A stretch of DNA of 38,684 bases from Minisyncoccota bacterium (GTDB lineage Bacteria > Patescibacteriota > Minisyncoccia > Phycocordibacterales > JACOZG01). Shown here piece by piece: positions 1 to 8,595 of the stretch. Position numbers and translations under genes: made by a program. The stretch's first letter is position 1, and every line of letters starts with the position of its first letter. The stretch is from NCBI GenBank assembly GCA_020057185.1, contig JAGVGK010000007.1, positions 1-38,684 on the forward strand, given 5' to 3'. The notes beneath the pieces were generated by a model. That model had not been told where the DNA came from and did no database searches. It worked only from the letters and a program-made list of their open reading frames with translations.

Positions 1-23
1 CCAGTTTTTATTTTCATATAATT

Positions 24-395
24 TTATACGATTTCCGGAGCAAGCGAAGCGATCTTTTGAAATCCGCGTTCGGCAATCTCTCGCGGAATCGGCCCGAAGA
101 TTCGACCGCCAATCGGTTCCAATTTTTCCTTTTCAATAATCACCACCGCGTTCTCATCAAAGCGGAGATACGAACCATCAGCTCGACGGAAGGGCTGGCG
201 TTGGCGAACGACAATCGCCCGTACCACATCCTTCTTCTTCACCGCCTTCTTAGGTTCAGCGGTTTGGATCGACATTACGATGATATCACCAATTCGAGCA
301 TAGCGTCGGCGCGACCCGCCAAGCACCTTGAACACCCGACCGAGCTTGGCACCAGTATTATCAGCGATTTTAACAATGGTTCGAGGTTGAATCAT
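24..395 (-). CDS. rplN: 50S ribosomal protein uL14
   Basis: MIQPRTIVKIADNTGAKLGRVFKVLGG...; characteristic uL14 sequence and operon position. Confidence 0.97.
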   Translation of the reverse strand: MIQPRTIVKIADNTGAKLGRVFKVLGGSRRRYARIGDIIVMSIQTAEPKKAVKKKDVVRAIVVRQRQPFRRADGSYLRFDENAVVIIEKEKLEPIGGRIFGPIPREIAERGFQKIASLAPEIV

Positions 396-631
396 ATAAC
401 GATAAAAGATTTTCGGCGGGACATCGGGCGAGTCTCTCTAATTTGAACCTTAGCGCCCAGCTGACACTTGCCCGTCTCATCGTGAGCGAGATAGCGTTTG
501 TGCCGGCGAAGATATTTGCCGTAAACAGGATGCTTAACTTGCCGTTCCACTTCGACCACGACGGTTTTATTCATCTTGGTAGAAACGATCACACCGGCGA
601 GAGTTCGAGGATGAGTAAGATTAGAAATCAT
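392..631 (-). CDS. rpsQ: 30S ribosomal protein uS17
   Basis: RTLAGVIVSTKMNKTVVVEVERQVKHPVYGKYLRRHKRYLAHDE; overlaps rplN by 4 bp. Confidence 0.96.
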   Translation of the reverse strand: MISNLTHPRTLAGVIVSTKMNKTVVVEVERQVKHPVYGKYLRRHKRYLAHDETGKCQLGAKVQIRETRPMSRRKSFIVI

Positions 632-640
632 AAAATTAAA

Positions 641-1060
641 TTATTCTCGGCTAACAATCATCGTCTTGAGCGGTAACTTCGACCCGGCCTTACGCAACAC
701 ATTACGCGCGCTCGCTTCCGAAAGACCGTCAACTTCAAAGAGCACCCGCCCGGGCCAAACTTGAAATTCGTAACCTTGCGGATCGCCTTTGCCTTTACCC
801 ATCCCGACTTCTGCCGGCTTCGCCGTGAAGGGCATATCGGGAAAAATTCTAATCCAGAATTTGCCCGTCTTCTTCATCTCACGAGCGATCACTTTGCGCG
901 CCGACTCAATTTGGTTAGAGCGCACGCGTCCGGGGGTCTCGGCCTTCAGCCCATGCGAACCGAAAACGACCGCCAACCCCCGCGTCTCGAAACGCAGACG
1001 CTTGGGATTGCGTCTCATGGTATGCCATTTTCGGAATTTAACTTTTTTAGGGAAAAGCAT
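641..1060 (-). CDS. rplP: 50S ribosomal protein uL16
   Basis: MLFPKKVKFRKWHTMRRN...; ORF given to 1138 but the internal ATG at 1060 matches the family N-terminus. Confidence 0.95.
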   Translation of the reverse strand: MLFPKKVKFRKWHTMRRNPKRLRFETRGLAVVFGSHGLKAETPGRVRSNQIESARKVIAREMKKTGKFWIRIFPDMPFTAKPAEVGMGKGKGDPQGYEFQVWPGRVLFEVDGLSEASARNVLRKAGSKLPLKTMIVSRE

Positions 1061-1079
1061 GGAAGTTAATTTAAGTTTT

Positions 1080-1769
1080 TCATTTTGCGTTTTGCGTTTC
1101 AAAGATGTCCCCGCGGTAAATCCAAACCTTAATCCCAATCACGCCGTAGGCAAGATACGCTTTCTCTTTAGCAAAGTCAATGTCGGCGCGGAGAGTTTGT
1201 AAAGGTAAGCGACCTTTCTTAACCGTCTCGGTCCGCGCAATATCCGACCCGCCGAGCCGACCGGCCACCGTCACTTTTATTCCCAACACCAATTTACTCG
1301 CCATCGCTTTTTCAATCACTTGTTTGACGACGCGTTTGAAAGGCAGACGCTTCTCGAGTCCTTCCGCCACTACCGCGGCCGCGAGCGCGGCGTGCGTCTC
1401 GGGATGTTTAACTTCTTCGATGTCAAGTTTAAAATCTTTGGGAATATCAGCTTTAATCCCCCGAAGAAGTTTCAAGAGATCGTCTTTGAGTTTGACCGCG
1501 CCTTCGCCATTCCGACCGATAATCAGACCGGGGCGCGCTGTCTTCACAATAATCCGATAAACCGTTCCGCCCCGTTCGATCTCCACGCGATCGACAAAAA
1601 AACCACGCAACCGTTTCTCCAAATACTCGCGGAGTGAGATGTCGGCTTTAAGATATTGCTGATATTGACCCGGCCCACCTGGTCGGCGACGAGGCAAAGC
1701 AAACCAGCGAGACTGCCAGCCTCGGATGGTCGCTAAACGATGAGAATATGGATGGACGCTGTGGCTCAT
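1080..1769 (-). CDS. rpsC: 30S ribosomal protein uS3
   Basis: MSHSVHPYSHRLATIRGWQSRWFA... with KH-domain sequence PGLIIGRNGEGAVKL. Confidence 0.96.
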   Translation of the reverse strand: MSHSVHPYSHRLATIRGWQSRWFALPRRRPGGPGQYQQYLKADISLREYLEKRLRGFFVDRVEIERGGTVYRIIVKTARPGLIIGRNGEGAVKLKDDLLKLLRGIKADIPKDFKLDIEEVKHPETHAALAAAVVAEGLEKRLPFKRVVKQVIEKAMASKLVLGIKVTVAGRLGGSDIARTETVKKGRLPLQTLRADIDFAKEKAYLAYGVIGIKVWIYRGDIFETQNAK

Positions 1770-1771
1770 AT

Positions 1772-2119
1772 TTATGTTTTAAGTTTTTCGTTTTTAGTTT
1801 TAAGTTTGACTGTGACATGGCTGGTTTTGCGTTTGATGGGGAAAGCTCGACCATGTGCGCCGGGTCGAGAGCGCTTGAAAACCATTCCCTTCCCCACCGC
1901 AATTTCTTTGATATAAAGATCTTCGCGCTTCAGCCCGGGCTCCTTATTAAGAGCGTTGGCAATCGCCGACTGAATCAAGTTGGCAATCGGCAACGACGCG
2001 CGTTTGGGCAAGAAACGGAGATGAATAATCGCCTCCTCCACGGACTTGCCCCGCACTAAGTCAATCACTAGACGAACTTTGCGGGGAGCTTGATGATAAT
2101 TTTGCAGTGAAGCGCGCAT
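1772..2119 (-). CDS. rplV: 50S ribosomal protein uL22
   Basis: NYHQAPRKVRLVIDLVRGKSVEEAI...; operon position. Confidence 0.95.
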   Translation of the reverse strand: MRASLQNYHQAPRKVRLVIDLVRGKSVEEAIIHLRFLPKRASLPIANLIQSAIANALNKEPGLKREDLYIKEIAVGKGMVFKRSRPGAHGRAFPIKRKTSHVTVKLKTKNEKLKT

Positions 2120-2126
2120 AAATTTA

Positions 2127-2498
2127 TTACGGCTTCTTAGCAGCAGGCGCTGACGCCGAAGCAGTAGCCGTTGGCGTTGCCGTGGTCGCCTTAGCAGCCG
2201 CGATTTCGGCCTCCTTCTTCTTCTGTTCTAATTCCTTTTGCATTTTACCACCGTGGCGAACGAACTTGCGGGTCGGCGAGAATTCCCCGAGCCGGTGACC
2301 GACCATTTCCTCGCTCACCAAAACTTCAAGGTGATCCTTGCCATTATGAACACCGAAGGTGAAGCCAACCATCTCGGGACTAATCTGACTCCGGCGCGCC
2401 CATGTCTTAACCACCCCCGCTTGCGCCGGTTTCTTCCCATTGATTTTCTTCAATAATTTCGGGTCCACATAGGGACCCTTTTTTAGCGAACGGGTCAT
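2127..2498 (-). CDS. rpsS: 30S ribosomal protein uS19 with Ala/Thr-rich C-terminal extension
   Basis: [19 protein letters not shown]...; likely start is the second ATG of the listed ORF; low-complexity tail [24 protein letters not shown]. Confidence 0.95.
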   Translation of the reverse strand: MTRSLKKGPYVDPKLLKKINGKKPAQAGVVKTWARRSQISPEMVGFTFGVHNGKDHLEVLVSEEMVGHRLGEFSPTRKFVRHGGKMQKELEQKKKEAEIAAAKATTATPTATASASAPAAKKP

Positions 2499-2527
2499 TG
2501 TAAACAAACAAGGCGACACCCTGAACT

Positions 2528-2544
2528 CAAAGGTGTCACCTTTG
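2528..2544. repeat. Short perfect palindrome caaaggtg-t-cacctttg
   Basis: 8-bp arms with a 1-nt centre, in the rpsS-rplB intergenic insert. Confidence 0.7.
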
Positions 2545-2600
2545 ATCTGTATGCCAGAGATGTTAGCAGATAAGCCCTCCGCCTGTCAAACAAAAATCAT

Positions 2601-2740
2601 TTAATCAGAGTGGGGCAAAATGTTCACAATAATATAAGTATCGCCGTCTATCTGAAAATAAAACCGAAAATGATCATCGACGGGTGTCTTATATCGGTAA
2701 GCAAATAGGTGAGTTGTTTATAAAACTTTTCTTCAACCAC
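2601..2740 (-). pseudogene. Remnant of RelE/ParE-type toxin (frameshifted, internal deletion)
   Basis: Two minus frames give VEEKFYKQLTYLLTDIRHPS and VDDHFRFYFQIDGDTYIIVNILPHSD*, resembling the two ends of a RelE/ParE-like toxin without the middle. Confidence 0.6.
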
Positions 2741-2967
2741 CGCTGATCACACAAAAAAACGATCCCCTCCGCGGCCGTGGCAAAAGGACCATGAATTTTA
2801 CCTTCGCGGTATTCCTTCATAGCAATTGCCAATTCGCGATCAATTTTCGGATCGTGTTCAATGGTTTCCTTGACCGAATCAGACACCAATTGTTCGTAAT
2901 CACGGCGCGGGAGCACGATTAAATCATCTTGACCAATTAAAGATTTAGGAATGGTTAGAGTTTGCAT
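2689..2967 (-). CDS. Antitoxin-like protein (partner of the toxin remnant), C-terminus altered
   Basis: MQTLTIPKSLIGQDDLIVLPRRDYEQLVSDS...KEYREGKIHGPFATAAEGIV; antitoxin-like composition; C-terminus runs into the toxin remnant. Confidence 0.55.
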   Translation of the reverse strand: MQTLTIPKSLIGQDDLIVLPRRDYEQLVSDSVKETIEHDPKIDRELAIAMKEYREGKIHGPFATAAEGIVFLCDQRWLKKSFINNSPICLPI

Positions 2968-3000
2968 CCCTATCATCTTAACACAAAAGATGATCCTCGA

Positions 3001-3834
3001 CTACTTCTTCTTCGTTCGGCGAGTGACAACGAAACGGTTGGAATATTTCTTGGCGCGACGGGTTTTGCGACCGCCGGTCACTTTGCCCCACATCGTCTTC
3101 GGGCGTTTCGTGCCACGACCTTGACGACCTTCGCCACCGCCATAGGGATGATCCACTGGGTTCATCGCCGAACCACGCACAGTCGGCCGAATTCCGAGCC
3201 AACGCGAGCGACCAGCTTTACCAAGATTGACTAATTTTTGCTCTTCATTAGAAACCAAACCGATTGACGCCCACGCCAGTTCATTGATCTGCCGAATCTC
3301 GCTCGAGGGCAAACGGACACTCGTGTAACCCGCATCATTAGATAAGACTTGCGCGAAATTGCCCGCCGAGCGCACGAGTTTGGCGCCACCGCGCGGTTGG
3401 AGTTCGAGATTGTAGATAAAAGTACCAACCGGAATTTTCTTGAGTGGTAACCGATTGCCGGGCGTCAATGGAGCATCTTCCGACACGATGAAAGGATCAC
3501 CGACTTTGACCGTACCGGGCAGAAGGACATAACGGCGAACACCATCACGATAGAGCACGAGTCCGATGAAACCAGAACGATTGGGATCGTATTCGATCGT
3601 CTCGATTCGCGCTTCAATGCCAACTTTGTCGTAAACAAAATCAATCTCGCGAAACCGCCGTTTATGCCCACCACCCTTGTGGCGGACAGTAATTCGGCCG
3701 AAATTATTCCGACCGACGGCGCGCTTGCGTCCATAAGTCAAAGATTTCTTCGGCCGATCGGTCGTCAAAAGCTCCCGATAGGGAAGGGTGGTCATCTGGC
3801 GCCGCGAGGGGCTGGTAGGATTATATGATTTCAT
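3001..3834 (-). CDS. rplB: 50S ribosomal protein uL2
   Basis: KSYNPTSPSRRQMTTLPYRELLTTDRPKKSLTYGRKRAVGRNNFGRITVRHKGGGHKRRFR... GSAMNPVDHPYGGGEGRQGRG. Confidence 0.98.
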   Translation of the reverse strand: MKSYNPTSPSRRQMTTLPYRELLTTDRPKKSLTYGRKRAVGRNNFGRITVRHKGGGHKRRFREIDFVYDKVGIEARIETIEYDPNRSGFIGLVLYRDGVRRYVLLPGTVKVGDPFIVSEDAPLTPGNRLPLKKIPVGTFIYNLELQPRGGAKLVRSAGNFAQVLSNDAGYTSVRLPSSEIRQINELAWASIGLVSNEEQKLVNLGKAGRSRWLGIRPTVRGSAMNPVDHPYGGGEGRQGRGTKRPKTMWGKVTGGRKTRRAKKYSNRFVVTRRTKKK

Positions 3835-4142
3835 AATTCGATTTTATCACCCGGTTTCAAATAAACCAACGCTTTCTTAAATCCGCTTTGAGAGCCCGTC
3901 TTGCCTCGAGCGAAAAACCTTCGATCCTTGACGACATTCATATTAATTTTAGTCGGCGTCACTTTATACTGCTCAATAATCGCCCGCCGTACCATCAGCT
4001 TATTGGCACTAGGTTTGACGACAAAAGTGTACACCGGCTGATTCATTGAAACTCCCGCCGTTGATTTCTCCGTCACCAGCGGTCGGCGGAGAATAAGTGA
4101 ATTTTTATCTAATTTTTTTTCAGTTGGGGTTGGTTTAGACAT
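3831..4142 (-). CDS. rplW: 50S ribosomal protein uL23
   Basis: LILRRPLVTEKST...YTFVVKPSANKLMVRRAIIEQYKVTPTKINMNVVKDR. Confidence 0.95.
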   Translation of the reverse strand: MSKPTPTEKKLDKNSLILRRPLVTEKSTAGVSMNQPVYTFVVKPSANKLMVRRAIIEQYKVTPTKINMNVVKDRRFFARGKTGSQSGFKKALVYLKPGDKIEL

Positions 4143-4146
4143 ATTA

Positions 4147-4836
4147 TTATTTTGACTTTGACATTGACGTTGACGCCACCGCTCGGCCAGCGAGCGAAGC
4201 GACGCTAGCTTCCGGATCGGTTAGCACCAGATATTGATAAGTAAGCACATCGAGTGGATTAAGATTGCGCACTTCATCAATGCTCACCGATTTGATATTC
4301 CGAAAACTTTTTGTTACCGCCTTGCTCGAATGCGGACCAGCGATCAACGCTCGTCGACCGCGCGCGTAGAGCAGAGCCGGGATCTTGATCGCCGTCGCCA
4401 AATTCTTCAACATCGCCATCGCTAATTTGGTTTTGGGTTGGTCAATGTCCAACCGATCGAGGAAAATAAGTTCGCCGTCGCGATATTTCGCCGAGAGTGC
4501 CGTGTATAAAGCTCGGATTTTCATTTTCTTATTGATTTTCTGACCATACACGCGCTCGGCGACTGGACCATGGGTCACGCCACCCTTCCGCCAAATCGGT
4601 GAGCGGGTTGAACCATGTCGAGCGCGACCGGTCCCCTTCTGTCGCCAGGGTTTCTTCCCGCCGCCACTTACTTCACCGCGATCTTTGGCATGGGCTAAAC
4701 TTAATCGCTTCCCTTCTTGCATTCCCACCATCACTTGATGAACCAAATCGGGATTCCACGATACACCAAACACGGCCTTGGGTAATTTTACCGAGCCAAC
4801 CGTTTCTCCTTTTTGATTGTAGACTATGGATTCCAT
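4147..4836 (-). CDS. rplD: 50S ribosomal protein uL4
   Basis: GEVSGGGKKPWRQKGTGRARHGSTRSPIWRKGGVTHGP motif. Confidence 0.97.
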   Translation of the reverse strand: MESIVYNQKGETVGSVKLPKAVFGVSWNPDLVHQVMVGMQEGKRLSLAHAKDRGEVSGGGKKPWRQKGTGRARHGSTRSPIWRKGGVTHGPVAERVYGQKINKKMKIRALYTALSAKYRDGELIFLDRLDIDQPKTKLAMAMLKNLATAIKIPALLYARGRRALIAGPHSSKAVTKSFRNIKSVSIDEVRNLNPLDVLTYQYLVLTDPEASVASLAGRAVASTSMSKSK

Positions 4837-5291
4837 TATAGCTTCCTTAATTCAATTTTCGTCCCGCGACGGCCGGGAATCGCCCCGCTAACAATCACTT
4901 CTTTTTTAGCTTCATCGACGGCGAGGATCATTAGGTTGCCGACTGTCACTCGATCACCACCCATGCGACCAGCCATGCGAATTCCCTTCGCTACTCGCCC
5001 ACCGGCGCGACCACCGCCACCGCCAATCGCGCCCGGTTCGCGCTCGGAATGTTTCTGACCGTGGCTCCGTGGTCCGCCGTGGAAACCGTGCCGTTTGACC
5101 ACCCCCTGGAAACCTCGGCCTTTCGAAATCCCGCTCACCGCGACCCGATCGCCCACCACTAACTCCGACATGTTGGAAGTCGGACTTCCACTTGGAAGTC
5201 CGACTTCCAACTTCACGACCGTCGCTCCACGAACGACACCCTTGTCGTCAAAAATTTGCGTCATTGTTTTTTTTGCACCAATAATCTTCAT
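4836..5291 (-). CDS. rplC: 50S ribosomal protein uL3, unusually short (151 aa)
   Basis: VAVSGISKGRGFQGVVKRHGFHGGPRSHGQKHSEREPGAIG; region between VVKL and VVGDRVAVSG is replaced by a palindrome-encoded EVGLPSGSPTSN. Confidence 0.93.
   Translation of the reverse strand: MKIIGAKKTMTQIFDDKGVVRGATVVKLEVGLPSGSPTSNMSELVVGDRVAVSGISKGRGFQGVVKRHGFHGGPRSHGQKHSEREPGAIGGGGGRAGGRVAKGIRMAGRMGGDRVTVGNLMILAVDEAKKEVIVSGAIPGRRGTKIELRKL
5172..5211. repeat. Perfect palindrome (19-bp arms, 2-nt loop) inside rplC
   Basis: gttggaagtcggacttcca ct tggaagtccgacttccaac. Confidence 0.95.
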
Positions 5292-5327
5292 GTTATTTTG
5301 AGTTTTTTGTTTTTAGTTTTGCGTTCT

Positions 5328-5690
5328 TCAGATCATCTTCACATCAATATTCACCCCCGACGGCAAATTAAGCGTCGTTAAATGTTCAATAATCTTGGGC
5401 GATGGATTTTGAATATCAATCAACCGTTTATGGATTCGCATCTCGAATTGCTCCCGCGCGTTCTTGTGGACAAAAGCGCCTCGATTGACGGTGTATTTCT
5501 TGATCTCCGTTGGCAGAGGAATCGGCCCTTCAACGATACCATCGTAACGCAGAGCCGTGTCTACAATCTGTTTGACTGATGCGTCAAGAATCTTGTGTTC
5601 GTAGGCCGCAACGCGAATCCGAATCTTTTGAATCTGATCCGTCACTTCGGGCTTCTTTTTTTTCTTATCAATCTTCACTGCCGTGGCCAT
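5328..5690 (-). CDS. rpsJ: 30S ribosomal protein uS10
   Basis: IRIRVAAYEHKILDASVKQIVDTALRYDGIVEGPIPLPTEIKKYTVNRGAFVHKNAREQFEMRIHKRLIDI. Confidence 0.97.
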   Translation of the reverse strand: MATAVKIDKKKKKPEVTDQIQKIRIRVAAYEHKILDASVKQIVDTALRYDGIVEGPIPLPTEIKKYTVNRGAFVHKNAREQFEMRIHKRLIDIQNPSPKIIEHLTTLNLPSGVNIDVKMI

Positions 5691-5699
5691 AATGGTTGA

Positions 5700-6893
<1,194 letters not shown>

Positions 6894-6980
6894 AATTTTT
6901 GATAACTAACTTAATAATGTTGTCTATCCTAACAGAAGCGAATTATTAGTCAAGCGTTCCGTATGTTATTATCCTAACCA

Positions 6981-7493
6981 ATGATCCTCGCCACCCACGC
7001 CATTACTGGAGTCGCGCTTGCGACGATAATGCCTGATCGGCCGTTCATGGCTTTCACGACTGGCGTCGTTAGTCATTTCCTGCTCGATGCCATTCCGCAT
7101 TGGGATTATGACTTGCGCTCCAAACGAGAAGATGAAAATAATCCGCTTAATAACGATATGATTATCGGGCGCGATTTCTGGTTCGATTTAATCAAACTCG
7201 GCGCGGACACTTTTCTTGGTCTCGGTTTGGGCTGGATTTTCTTCCAATCTTTTTTCCTCGACCACGGCTCGCTAGGTCTTCTCACTTTCACCGCCGGCGC
7301 CATTGGCGGCCTACTTCCCGACGCCCTTCAATTCGCTTATTTCAAACTTCGTTCCCCGTCGCTCACCGCGATCCAACGCTTCCACTATTGGATCCACGCC
7401 GATCATGAGAAAAAGCTTGAACCGGCGATTGGCGTAATCTCTCAAGCTTTCCTCGTTGCGGTAATTATCTCTGCCGTAAAATTTATTTTGTGA
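6981..7493 (+). CDS. Putative integral membrane protein (metal-dependent hydrolase-like)
   Basis: MILATHAITGVALATIMPDRP...HFLLDAIPHWDYD; hydrophobic segments and His/Asp motifs. Confidence 0.6.
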   Translation: MILATHAITGVALATIMPDRPFMAFTTGVVSHFLLDAIPHWDYDLRSKREDENNPLNNDMIIGRDFWFDLIKLGADTFLGLGLGWIFFQSFFLDHGSLGLLTFTAGAIGGLLPDALQFAYFKLRSPSLTAIQRFHYWIHADHEKKLEPAIGVISQAFLVAVIISAVKFIL

Positions 7494-7513
7494 ACTGGAA
7501 GGTGGAGAAAAGG

Positions 7514-7967
7514 TTATTCGTTATAAGCAGTCGCGGCAATATCGAATGTCTCGTTACTTTTATCACAAACATTAGTGTCAAGTACACAAATTGACAACCA
7601 GTAACGGCCTAAATCTAAGTTATCATTGACTACCCATGAAATACGAACCAGTGCCAGGAACATTATTTGCAATAGTTATAATGCGACTAATATCCTGAGG
7701 GTAAATCTCCCCACCCTCGTCACGACAAGACTGATTGGCCGAATAAGTTACCAAAGAAATAGCAACCAGACCATTATCACCAACTCGCCATTTAATTGTT
7801 CGGGTTGATCCAATGGTCCATTTTTCCCCACCATTTGGCGAAATTAGCTGAAGTTTTTGGGATTTCTGACTCCAGAGATACGCCCCGCCGGCGAGAATGA
7901 TTAAAATGACGATGATTAATCCCGCGCTCCCGAAACCGCGTTTGGTATTTGGCATGATTTTCTTCAT
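7514..7967 (-). pseudogene. Secreted/anchored protein with SPNGGEKW-type domain, frameshifted near 7640
   Basis: ORF 7623..7967 has N-terminal TM plus LISPNGGEKWTIGSTRTIKWRVG; a shifted frame continues as SWVVNDNLDLGRYWLSICVLDTNVCDKSNETFDIAATAYNE*. Confidence 0.65.
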
Positions 7968-7971
7968 ATAA

Positions 7972-8217
7972 TTAATTTATCGATGACGCTGTCACGGCTT
8001 GGAAATTAAGCATCACTGGCAGTTGTTTCTTTTTTAATTTCAAGCCAAATTGTCGCGGAAAATGTTTAGAAGCGTCTAGAACTTCTAGCCCGATAATTTT
8101 ACCCTTTTGCCCGTAGTCGAGAATAATCCCGGGCGACACTTCATCACTCTCATGATAACGCTCCTCGTTGAAACGAAGATAGAGAGCATCTATTTTTTTA
8201 TCGTAATGGAATTTCAT
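7972..8217 (-). CDS. DUF2283-like protein
   Basis: MKFHYDKKIDALYLRFNE...GIILDYGQKGKIIGLEVLDASKHF. Confidence 0.8.
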   Translation of the reverse strand: MKFHYDKKIDALYLRFNEERYHESDEVSPGIILDYGQKGKIIGLEVLDASKHFPRQFGLKLKKKQLPVMLNFQAVTASSIN

Positions 8218-8465
8218 AAATACTTTTTAATTTTTGAGGTATAGAAAGCGGTTACAATCTCCCTAACTAATAAAGTTTCTTCGTAAATAACAATGAGTAA
8301 ATACTCCTTTCCTTTTCGCTCTTTTATTTTCAGTGTCTGAAACCGACCGTTAGGTTGTCGAGTAACGTTGTCCGGTTCCCCTATCGCTTCTAAAACCTCT
8401 CGTTCAGAAATTTTCCGCTCTATCAACTGCCACCTAGCGTGCGAACTGAAAACAGTCTTAACCAT
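8214..8465 (-). CDS. DUF4258-like protein
   Basis: FSSHARWQLIERKISEREVLEAIGEPDNVTRQPNGRFQTLKIKERKGKEYLLIVIYEE; 4-bp overlap with the DUF2283 ORF. Confidence 0.75.
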   Translation of the reverse strand: MVKTVFSSHARWQLIERKISEREVLEAIGEPDNVTRQPNGRFQTLKIKERKGKEYLLIVIYEETLLVREIVTAFYTSKIKKYL

Positions 8466-8595
8466 AACAGATTGCTTTCATCCTAACATCCTTTACCTCC
8501 AGCGACAAGCTGACCTAGATTTTTATCTATTGTCTCGCCTCGATGATTTTTTGGGCCCTAAATCCGCCAGCGGATCGGGCGTAAAATAATTGAAC

